A stretch of 64,000 nucleotides of DNA, from NCBI RefSeq assembly GCF_028640845.1, contig NC_080543.1, forward strand, positions 3,053,959 through 3,117,958. Direction: 5' to 3'. This DNA comes from Ahaetulla prasina (taxonomy: Eukaryota; Chordata; Lepidosauria; Squamata; Colubridae). Below are positions 53,201 through 63,660 of this stretch, piece by piece. The translations under genes and the position numbers were made by a program. Every line of letters starts with the position of its first letter. Position 1 is the stretch's first letter. The notes below the pieces were generated by a model. The model had not been told where the DNA came from. It worked only from the letters and a program-made list of their open reading frames with translations, and did not search any database.

Positions 53201-55340
53201 TTGAAAGTGTTTCATATTTGTAGTATTTAAAGTATTTACTTTATAACTAGAGTATTCAGTTGGATTTGGTTTTAATTGTTTTTATATTGTTATTTATTAT
53301 ATTGTTGTATTTTAAACATGGCTGTGAACCGCCCTGAGTCCTGTGGGAGATGGTGCGGTATAGAATTTTAATTAATAAATAAAATAAATAAATAAAGGAA
53401 CTGAATGTTTAGGACATTCCTGTGCTGTTTAGTGGCCTTATAAACAGAAGAACACCAACACTAACGGTGCCACTGAAGATGTTACCTAGTCTGGTAATGA
53501 AACGTTCAGAAATCAACCCACAAGCTCGGAAAAGTTGTGTCTCACTTAACAGCAGAAATTTTGGGCTCACTTGTGGTCGTAAGTCGAGGAGAACCTGCAA
53601 ATGCTTGGAGATGCAGTACCTTGGACAGCTCCTTGAGTGCTTCCCAACTTCCCAAGAGTCTTTTTCAGACTGAAAACTTTTTTCTGCAGGTTGTTCTCGA
53701 CGTACGACCACAAATTGAGCCCCAAATGGTCGTCGCTACGTAAGTCAGTTGTCAAGCGAGTTTTGCCCCATTTTGCGACCTTTCTTTGCGCTGTCGTCTG
53801 AGAAATCACTGCGGTTGGTCACATGGTCGTTAAGTGAATCAGGCTTTCCCCTTGACTTGGCTCGTCAGGAGGTCACCAAAGGATCACGTGACCCCGGATC
53901 CTGCAACCGTCATAAGTACATGCCGGTTGACAAGCATCTGAAATTTCATCACGGGACCACGGGATGCGTAACGGTCATAAGTGTGAAACGTTGCCACAAA
54001 TCCCTTTTTTCAATGCCATAGTGACTTTGAATGGTCAGGTGTAAATCGAGGACAACCAGCGGTCTGTGTAAAGTAGGGGTGTTAAACTCAAGGCCCGTGG
54101 GGTGCTTAGATCTGGCCCTTGGGGCCTGCCTGGAAACAGAAAAGGACTGGCCCGGAGTGCCTCTGCTAGCAAAAATGGACCTCGAGTGGGGGGGGCGTGG
54201 CGTATGCACCCGGAGCCACAAAACCCTTCCCGTGCCTGACTTATTTCTTGAGTGGCCACAAAACTAGCCTATGTAGTTGCATTAAATGTTCTCTTTTCTT
54301 CCGAAACTTTACTTTTCTTGGATTTATCCATGCTTGGCCTACCGGGGGTCGAAAAGCTCAATAAATTGCTTGCTGATGGGTGTCGCACATTGGCGGTTGT
54401 GATGCATATTTTGAGCGACAGGGAACCGCAGCAGAGGGGTGAAAGAGCCCCATGCGGTCTAAACAAACTGAAAACTAAACGAAAGGAGAAATGTTTCTTC
54501 CCCTTTTGCATTTGAGCATGCAAGAAGGGACAGGAAAGGAGAAAGAGGAAAGAGGAAAGACAAAGAAAGAAAAGGGAAGATGGGAAGAGAGCAAAGAAGG
54601 AAAAAGAAGGCAAGAGGAAGGAAGAAGAAAGAAAGAAGAGGGAAGGAAAGAGAAGAGGAAGGAAGGAAGGAACAAAGGAAGGAACAAAGGAGAATGTGGG
54701 AAGGGGAAGGAAGGAGAATGGGGGAAGAAGAAGGAAGGAAGGAAGAGAATGGAGGAAGAAGAAGGAAGGAAGAAAGGAAGAAAGAATGGGAAGGGGAAGG
54801 AAGAAGAAAGGAGAATGAAGAGGGAAGAAAAAGAAGAGGGAGGGAGGGAGGGAGGAAGGAAGGAAGGAAGGAAGGAGAGAGAATGGGGGAAGAAGGAAGG
54901 AAGGAGAATGGGGGAAGAAGGAAGGAAGGAAGGAAGGAAGGAGGATGGGGAAGAAGAAGGAAGGAAGGAGAATGGGGGAAGAAGAAGGAAGGAAGGAAGG
55001 AAGGAAGGAAGAAAGGAAGGAAGGAAGGAAGGAAGGAAGGAAGGAAGGAAGGAGATTATAATGAGAGGGGGGTCTGAGGGAAATCCTGCCCTAGCAATTG
55101 CCCACCACAGATACAAGTGTTGTTGAGCTGCTCTCCCCAAGGTCAAACACAACCCTGATGTGGCCCTCAATGAAATCGATTTTCACACCCCTGGTGTAGA
55201 GCAAAAAGTTAGGGAACGGTTTGAATTCGAACCCCAAAAAAAGCCGTTGTCCCCCTCTTTGACTTCTCCCCAAAGGGCTGACGGGAAGAGACCCACTTTT
55301 AATTATTATTTTTTCCCTGGGTTTGCAAACAGATGAGTTT
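50287..55340. repeat. Segmental duplication unit, copy B
   Basis: It follows copy A head to tail with no spacer and matches it over its whole length with scattered substitutions and length changes in the arrays. It diverges after gagttttgatcc at 55332-55343, the same phrase at which A passes into B. The hAT host is at 51506-52578, the SPIN-like element at 51859-52333 with CTCCAGAG on both sides, and the 1.1 kb hAT at 54074-55193. Confidence 0.92.
51859..52333 (+). mobile_element. SPIN-like hAT transposon (copy B)
   Basis: Same ends and the same CTCCAGAG duplication (51851-51858 and 52334-52341) as copy A, so the insertion predates the A/B duplication. Confidence 0.88.
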
Positions 55341-55344
55341 TGAT

Positions 55345-55556
55345 CCTGCTGCCTCGGCCGCCTCTTGGCCCTCAAGGCGAGGGCTAGGCTGTGGCGAGGC
55401 GGCCCTGAGCAGCGTGAAAGTGCAAGCAAGAAAGGCTGGCTGGGCTTCCTCCTCATTCTCCCTCGTATCCCTTTGATTGACAGGCTGTTCCACGGCCAGC
55501 CCACGGGTGGTCCTCGACTTACAACAGCCTTGGTCAAGAAGACAGAGGCCCGCTCG
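55345..55556. other. Unique spacer after copy B
   Basis: The GC-rich segment 55345-55500 (cctcggccgcctcttggccc ...) occurs once. A short family A end (ggtcctcgacttacaacagc) is at 55508-55530. Confidence 0.5.
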
Positions 55557-55558
55557 TA

Positions 55559-55722
55559 CAGGTAGTCCTCGACTTAACAACAGTTCATTTAGTGACCGTT
55601 CCAAGTTAACCACGGCACTGAAAAAAAAAAGTGACTTAACGACCGGGGTTTTTCCCCCCACTTAACGACCGTTGCAACAGCATCCCACGGTCAAAATTCA
55701 GACGCTTGGCCACTGATTGATA
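55559..55722 (-). mobile_element. Family A fragment
   Basis: TA-CAGGTAGTCCTCGACTTAAC, with gcatcccacggtcaaaattcag further in. The element breaks off at the LTR fragment. Confidence 0.75.
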
Positions 55723-55728
55723 ATGATG

Positions 55729-55772
55729 ATGTCGTGTCCCACTCCTCCTCTGACGGCCGGGTCTGGGAAGTC
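55729..55772 (-). mobile_element. LTR family 1 end fragment
   Basis: tgtcgtgtcccactcctcct ctgacggccgggtc is the reverse complement of the last 45 bp of the inner LTR at 30170-30215. It joins the 61 bp array at the shared phrase GAAGTCC. Confidence 0.8.
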
Positions 55773-56512
55773 CACGAGTCATAAAGGGTCCACAGTTCCC
55801 CATTTTGGCTCAGTAATTCTGGGAGTTGGAGTCCACAAGTCATAAAAGGGCCCTAGTTCACCATGCTGGCTGAGGGATTCTGGGAGTTGGAGTCCATGAG
55901 TCATAAAAGGGCCCTAGTTCACCATGCTGGCTCAGGAATTCTGGGAGTTGGAGTCCACGAGTCATAAAAGGGCCCTAATTCACCATGCTGGCTGAGGAAT
56001 TCTGGGAGTTGGAGTCCACAAGTCATAAAAGGGCCCTAGTTCACCATGCTGGCTGAGGGATTCTGGGAGTTGGAGTCCACGAGTCATAAAGGGCCCTAGT
56101 TCACCATGCTGGCTGAGGGATTCTGGGAGTTGGAGTCCACGAGTCATAAAGGGCCCTAGTTCCCCATGCTGGCTCAGGGATTCTGGGAGTTGGAGTCCAC
56201 GAGTCATAAAAGGGCCCTAATTCACCATGCTGGCTGAGGTATTCTGGGAGTTGAAGTCCACGAGTCATAAAGGGTCCACAGTTCCCCATTTTGGCTCAGT
56301 AATTCTGGGAGTTGGAGTCCACAAGTCATAAAAGGGCCCTAGTTCACCATGCTGGCTGATGGATTCTGGGAGTTGGAGTCCACGAGTCATAAAGGGCCCT
56401 AGTTCCCCATGCTGGCTGAGGGATTCTGGGAGTTGGAGTCCACGAGTCATAAAAGGGCCCTAATTCACCATGCTGGCTGAGGTATTCTGGGAGTTGAAGT
56501 CCACAAGTCATA
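55765..56512. repeat. 61 bp minisatellite, array 2
   Basis: About twelve units of the same family B-derived repeat as array 1, some with ttttggctcagtaattctgg variants. Confidence 0.9.
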
Positions 56513-57735
56513 AACGATGCCAATTCCTTCAGCAGTAAAATAACCTTGTTACTGACAGTCCCAGCCAGAAAATTAGCATCGTTTCTCCTACTCCAATTTC
56601 CCGCTTAAGTGATTTCCCTCTTCGTTGCAGATTCTGCAGAGGAGACTCATTTACCACTCCTGACTTAAGCAGCTCCATCTGGTTTCTCCTCCTCCTCGCA
56701 TACCCCTCTCCCTTCTAGCACTGATGATATTACCCTGTTGGGTCATGAAACGTCTACAAGATATAACAGGCAAGCTCAGAGACCACCAAGGACCCCCGTG
56801 ACATTTCTTTAGCATGCCCATTCTCCTCCTCCTTCCTTCCTTTCTCCATTCTCCTTCCTTCCTTCCTTTCTCCATTCTCCTTCCTTCCTTTCTCCATTCT
56901 CCTCCTCCTGATTCCCAATGAGTTGGGGGCTACGGAGCTTTTCTTGTTTTCCCGGGGTGCTAATTAAGAGGCATCTGAATTTGGGAGGGGAGCGTATTGA
57001 CGTCAAGGAACGGAGCAGGGTTGGGGATGCCCTTGCTCATAAGACCCTTGCCTCCAAAACGGAATAAAAATTTATGATTTTCCGTAGCGTTCCTCTCTCC
57101 ATATCGTCTGCCACTCGGGAAAGATCAAAGAGACACTTTTCAATTATTACTTCTTTCCTTCCTTTCTCCATTCTCCTCCTCCTGGGTGGACAGAGCCTCT
57201 CTTCTTCCTACAGCCTTGTGAAGGAATTGGCCAAGAAGCCTCCTCAACCACACGGCCGGCCGGCACCTTTCAGGAACTTCCCCATAATTCGGTTTATGAA
57301 TCATTGCTTTAGCTGTGCTGTTAAGCACAGAGGAGGATCTTAAGTGCTTGTAATTGACAGTAATTCGAGGCCCTCTGCCAAGCCTCGTTCGGCTGTTATC
57401 AGAGATGGCAGCCCTCCCTCCTGATTCCCAATGAGTTGGGGGGCTACCGGAGCTTTTCTTGTTTTCCCGGGGGTGCTAATTAAGAGGCATCTGAATTTGG
57501 GGAGGGGGAGCGTATTGACGTCAAGGAACGGAGCAGGGTTGGGGATGCCCTTGCTCATAAGACCCTTGCCTCCAAAACGGAATAAAAAAATTTATGATTT
57601 TCCCGTAGCGTTCCTCTCTCCATATCGTCTGCCACTCGGGAAAGATCAAAGAGACACTTTTCAATTATTACTTCTTTCCTTTTAAGACAGAGGTCTTCCA
57701 ACCTGGCAGCTTTAAGACTTGTGGACTTCAACTCC
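56513..57735. repeat. Rearranged duplicate of 42.9-44.6 kb
   Basis: 56518-56815 matches 42885-43060 joined to 43990-44110. 56908-57160 and 57422-57690 are two copies of 44365-44640, about 513 bp apart. A CTTCCTTTCTCCATTCTC repeat (56825-56905, with a further copy at 57155-57180) sits at the joints. A family C motif is at 56719. Confidence 0.85.
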
Positions 57736-57739
57736 CAGA

Positions 57740-58492
57740 ATTCTGGGAGTTGGAGTCCATGAGTCATAAAAGGGCCCTAGTTCACCATGCTGGCTCAGGA
57801 ATTCTGGGAGTTGGAGTCCACGAGTCATAAAAGGGCCCTAATTCACCATGCTGGCTGAGGTATTCTGGGAGTTGAAGTCCACAAGTCATAAAAGGGTCAT
57901 CTTTCCCCATGTTGGCTCAGGAATTCTGGGAGTTGAAGTCCACGAGTCATAAAGGGTCCACAGTTCCCCATTTTGGCTCAGTAATTCTGGGAGTTGGAGT
58001 CCACAAGTCATAAAAGGGCCCTAGTTCACCATGCTGGCTGAGGGATTCTGGGAGTTGGAGTCCACGAGTCATAAAGGGCCCTAGTTCCCCATTTTGGCTC
58101 AGTAATTCTGGGAGTTGGAGTCCACAAGTCATAAAAGGGCCCTAGTTCACCATGCTGGCTGAGGGATTCTGGGAGTTGGAGTCCACGAGTCATAAAGGGC
58201 CCTAGTTCACCATGCTGGCTGAGGGATTCTGGGAGTTGGAGTCCACGAGTCATAAAAGGGCCCTAGTTCACCATGCTGGCTGATGGATTCTGGGAGTTGG
58301 AGTCCACGAGTCATAAAGGGCCCTAGTTCCCCATGCTGGCTGAGGGATTCTGGGAGTTGGAGTCCACGAGTCATAAAAGGGCCATAGTTCCCCATGCTGG
58401 CTGAGGGATTCTGGGAGTTGGAGTCCAAGAGTCATAAAGGGGCCACAGTTCCCCATGTTGGCTTAGGGATTCTGGGAGTTGGAGTCCACAAG
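57740..58492. repeat. 61 bp minisatellite, array 3
   Basis: About twelve units. It begins inside a family B arm (cttcaactcccagaattctg ggagttggagtcc), showing directly how the MITE sequence passes into the array. Confidence 0.9.
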
Positions 58493-59300
58493 TCAATTCC
58501 TTCAGCAGTAAAATAACCTTGTTACTGACAGTCCCAGCCAGAAAATTAGCATCGTTTCTCCTACTCCAATTTCCCGCTTAAGTGATTTCCCTCTTCGTTG
58601 CAGATTCTGCAGAGGAGACTCATTTACCACTCCTGACTTAAGCAGCTCCATCTGGTTTCTCCTCCTCCTCTTCCCTTCCTCCTTCTTTCCTTTTAAGACA
58701 GAGGTCTTCCAACCTGGCAGCTTTAAGACTTGTGGACTTCAACTCCCAGAATTTTCCAGCCAGCATAGCAATGGAAATTTTCAGCGCTAAGCAAGCGCTG
58801 TTGTGAAGTGACTTGTGTCCCGTTTTTGTGACCGGTTTTGCTGCAGTTGTTAAGCGAATCACTGAAGTCGTTTGTATTTATTTATTTTTATTTATTTATT
58901 TATTCACATTTTTATACCGCCCTATCTCCCAAGGGACTCAGGGCGGTTTACAGCCTGATAAAAAACATACATATAAATACAGAGTAAAACATCAATTAAA
59001 AAACTTATTAAAATAAGGCCGAATAATTAAAATAGCAATAAAAGTAATAAAACCCCAATTAAAACCAAATTCAACATTTAAAATTCTAAGTGAAACGTGC
59101 ATTTATTAAGCGACTTGGCCGGTCAGGTCCTCCTTGAAGGTCAGAATACATGCCAGCTGCCAATCACTCAAAAGTTTGATCATGTGACCCTGGGGAATGC
59201 TGCAACGGTCACAGATGTGAAACCTGGTCAGAAAACGTGACGGTTGCAAGTTGAGGCCTTCCTGTATTTATTATTCCTTGTTTGCATTTGAGGTTTTTTT
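58493..59300. repeat. Duplicate of 42.9-43.06 kb and 44.63-45.24 kb
   Basis: 58497-58670 repeats the ccaattccttcagcagtaaa block. 58690-59300 repeats 44630-45243, including family A split by the L2-like LINE tail (about 58880-59095). Confidence 0.85.
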
Positions 59301-60890
59301 GATCCGGCGTAAGTGACCCAGGGTTCCTGTTTTGAGATTAAACGACGAGATTGATTTAATAAGTAGTGACCGAGATGGAGTTGAGTAGAAGCCCCACCTC
59401 TTATTGTTGGAATAAGGTTTCCATTCGGCATTATTAAAATGTCTGCATGCTTTTCCTTCCCTATTGCAAAGAAGAATCCACATTTCTAAAATGTCATTAA
59501 TTTAATTCAGAAAACTGTCAGTCATTTCCTGAAGGCCTCTAAGCTGCTCCAGGCCCAATAACAAGACGAGGAAGTTCAGTTCATAAAATGGAAGGTGCTC
59601 ACACTGGCAAATGGACAGCTTTATGGTTCTTCAAGAGAAATTTACTTAGGCGTGAAAGCCAGCTAGGTGACTTTGAGCCAATCACCAGGAGACGGTGAAT
59701 TCTAGTTCCACCTTGGGAATGAAAGCCAACTGGGTGATTTTGGGCCAAACACCAGGAGACAGTGAGTTCTAGTTCCTCCTTAAGCATGAAAGCCAGGTCT
59801 TGAGCCAAACACCAGGAGATGGTGAGTTCTAGTTCCACCTTAGTTACGAAAGCTGACTTTGGTACCAGTTACCAGGAGACGATAAGTTTTAATGACATTT
59901 TAGGCTGGAAAGCCAACTGGGTGACTTTGGCCCAATCACAAGGAGTCAGTGAGTTCTAGTTCCGACTGGTGAGTTCTAGTTCCACCTTAGTTATGAAAGC
60001 TGACTGGGTGACTTTGGGCCAGTTACCAGGAGACAGTGAGTTCTAGTCCCGCCTTAAGCATGAAAGCCAGGTCTTGAGCCAAACACCAGGAGATGGTGAG
60101 TTCTAGTTCCATCTTAGTTATGAAAGCTGACTTTGGTACCAATTACCAGGAGACAATAAGTTTTAATGACATTTTAGGCTGGAAAGCTAACTGGGTGACT
60201 TTGGCCCAATCAGAAGGAGACAGTGAGTTCTAGTCCTGACTTAAGTATGAAAGCCAACTGGGTGACATTGGGAAAAATCAGCAGGAGACTCTGGGTTCAA
60301 GTGACGCCTTAGGCCAGAAAACCAGCTGGGGCAAAAACAACTGAAATGTTGGGGCTCTCTTGTGGTTGTAACTCAAGGACGACCTTTACTTTTTTTAAAA
60401 AAAGGGTTACCTTTTGGAAAACGAGAGACTGTGAGAAAAGACTACAATCTTTAAATTTATCAGATGTCTTCAAGGCAGGTCTATATTCTGATCTGATTTT
60501 GGGGCAAGGCTTGGATTTGAAAAATTGACACAAGATTATTATTTTCCCTTCACTGCAGGCGATCAAGAGGGGGTCGGAAAAAAATAATAATAATAATAAA
60601 AGGGAAGAACTGGATCACCTCCCAGACTCATAGAGAGGCTCTGGAGCCAGGGGAGAGAGAAAAACGGGCCTACCGGTCCATTGCGTGCCAGGAGCAGGGG
60701 GGGGCGTCGGCGTGAGGGTTGTGTGCAGGGGTGGGGTGCATAGAATTATGGGTGTGGACATGTGCGTGCATGACCCCCCCCTGCCGCCCCCCCAACTCCT
60801 GGCACGCGATGGCAATAAGGTTAGCTATCACTGGGCTACAGCATTCTGCTTGCTGCAGGGAAATAAGTAACTGGATGTATACCTTTAGGC

Positions 60891-61360
60891 CAGCGGTTCT
60901 CAACCTGTGGGTCGGGACCCCGTTGGGGGTCGAATGACGATTTGCCAGGGGTCGCCTAAGACCATCGGAAATATGGGAAGTATACTTGTGAGTCGAAGAA
61001 TCGCGCTCCAATGGTTGACTCCACAAGCCAGCTGCAGGCTCTTCAAATCGCTAGCCGAATTCGGCTTCAGGCGCGATGAATTAAAAGAGAAATCTTTGCT
61101 CTGATGTCTCCCTCTCAAGCCAGCTGCAATCACTCCCAATCGCTAGCCTAATCTGGCTTCAGGCGCCATAAACTTAATAGGGGAGGAGTCTCCGCTTTAA
61201 TGCCTCCGTCCTCAAGGCAATCGCAAGCAGTTCAGATCGCTAGCCAATACGGCTTCAGGCGCGATAAATTCAAAACGAAAATAATTTTACGGTTGGGGTC
61301 GCCACATCGTGGGGAATTGTATTAAAGGGGTCGCACCACTATAAAGGTTGAGAATCACTG
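60891..61360 (+). mobile_element. SPIN-like hAT transposon, chimeric (copy C)
   Basis: The left end, CAGCGGTTCTCAACCTGTGG, is closer to the SPIN consensus than A and B (CAGCAATTCTC). The flanks are CTTTAGGC (60883-60890) and CTCCAGAG (61361-61368), which do not match. The left flank is sequence that in copy A lies near 47726; the right flank is the normal A/B position. Confidence 0.9.
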
Positions 61361-61940
61361 CTCCAGAGCCTCTCTAGGAGGGCTGTTTTCGCCCTCCCCA
61401 GACTCATAGAGAGGCTCTGGAGCCAGGGGAGAGAGAAAAACGGGCCTACCGGTCCATTGCGTGCCAGGAGCGGGGGGAAGTGAGGGTTGTGCGCGGGAGC
61501 CGGGTGCATAGAATTATGGGTGTGGACATGTGCGTGCATGACCCCCCCCCCCGCCACCCCCCACCTCCTGGCATGCGATGGCAATAAGGTTAGCCGTCAC
61601 TGGCCTACAGCATTCTGCTTGCCGCAGGGAAATAAGCAGTGGTGGGATTCAAGTAATTTAACAACCGGTTCTCTGCCGTAATGATTTCTTCCAACAACCA
61701 GTTTGCTAAACTGCTCAGAACGTTAACAACCGGTTCTCCCCAAGTGGTGCGAACTGGCTGAATCCCACTACTGGAAATAAGTAACTGGATATATACCTTT
61801 AGGCACTGGGGATATATACCTTTTACTCTGGGGATGGGATATTATTTTGTCCAGAGGTAAATCCCAAACTTACGAATTTACCCCACTCACTTCAAATTAG
61901 CAGCGTGGGAGTATAGAAAGTCCATTGTCTACCTAGTCTA

Positions 61941-62170
61941 AAGCAAGAAAGAAGCAACTTAGAACTAAGGAGAAATTTCCTGACAGTTAGAACAATTAAT
62001 AAGTGGAACGACTTGCCTCCAGAAGTTGTGAATGCTCCAACACTGGAAATTTTTAAGAAAATGTTGGATAACCATCTGACTGAGATGGTGTAGGGTTTCC
62101 TGCCTGGGCAGGGGGTTGGACTAGAAGGCCTCCAAGGTCCCTTCCAACTCTGATGTTATGTTATGTTATG
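61941..62170 (+). mobile_element. CR1 3' end in copy C only
   Basis: agaagcaacttagaactaag gag through ctagaaggcctccaaggtcc and a (TTATG)n tail. It stands where A and B have about 290 bp (47843-48130 in A) that are missing here. Confidence 0.88.
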
Positions 62171-63660
62171 TTATGTTACTTTAGTATTGAAAGTGTTTCA
62201 TATTTGTAGTATTTAAAGTATTTACTTTATAACTAGAGTATTCAGTTGGATTTGGTTTTAATTGTTTTTATATTGTTATTTATTATATTGTTGTATTTTA
62301 AACATGGCTGTGAACCGCCCTGAGTCCTGCGGGAGATGGTGCGGTATAGAATTTTAATTAATAAATAAAATAAATAAATAAAGGAACTGAATGTTTAGGA
62401 CATTCCTGTGCTGTTTAGTGGCCTTATAAACAGAAGAACACCAACACTAACGGCGCCACTGAAGATGTTACCTAGTCTGGTAATGAAACGTTCAGAAATC
62501 AACCCACAAGCTCGGAAAAGTTGTGTCTCACTTAACAGCAGAAATTTTGGGCTCACTTGTGGTCGTAAGTCGAGGAGAACCTGCAAATGCTTGGAGATGC
62601 AGTACCCTGGACAGCTCCTTGAGTGCTTCCCAACTTCCCAAGAGTCTTTTTCAGACTGAAAACTTTGTTCTACAGGTTGTCCTCAACGTACGACCACAAA
62701 TTGAGCCCCAAATGGTCGTCACTATGTAAGTCAGTTGTCAAGTGAGTTTTGCCCCATTTTGCGACCTTTCTTTGCGCTGTCGTCTGAGAAATCACTGCGG
62801 TTGGTCACATGGTCGTTAAGTGAATCAGGCTTTCCCCCTTGACTTGGCTCGTCAGGAGGTCGCCAAAGGGGATCACGTGACCCCGGGATCCTGCAACCGT
62901 CATACGTACATGCCGGTTGCCAAGCGTCTGAAATTTCATCACGGGACCACGGGGATGCGGCAACGGTCATAAGTGTGAAACGTTGCCACAAATCCCTTTT
63001 TTCAATGCCATAGTGACTTTGAATGGTCAGGTGTAAATCGAAGACAACCAGCGGTCTGTGTAAAGTAGGGGTGTTAAACTCAAGGCCCATGGGGTGCTTA
63101 GATCTGGCCCTTGGGGCCTGCCTGGAAACAGAAAAGGACTGGCCCGGAGTGCCTCTGCTAGCAAAAATGGACCTCGAGTGGGGGGGGCGTGGCGTATGCA
63201 CCCAGAGCCACAAAACCCTTCCCGTGCCTGACTTATTTCTTGAGTGGCCACAAAACTAGCCTATGTAGTTGCATTAAATGTTCTCTTTTCTTCCGAAACT
63301 TTACTTTTCTTGGATTTATCCATGCTTGGCCTACCGGGGGTCAAAAAGCTCAATAAATTGCTTGCTGATGGGTGTTGTACATTGGCGGTTGTGATGCATA
63401 TTTTGAGCAACAGGGAACCGCAGCAGAGGGGTGAAAGAGCCCCATGCGGTCTAAACAAACTGAAAACTAAACGAAAGGAGAAATGTTTCTTCCCCTTTTG
63501 CATTTGAGCATGCAAGAAGGGACAGGAAAGGAGAAGGAAGGAGGAAAGACAAAGAAAGAAAAGGGAAGATGGGAAGAGAGCAAAGAAGGAAAAAGAAGGC
63601 AAGAGGAAGGAAGAAGAAAGAATGAAGAGGGAAGGAAAAAGAAGAGGAAGGAAGGAAGGA

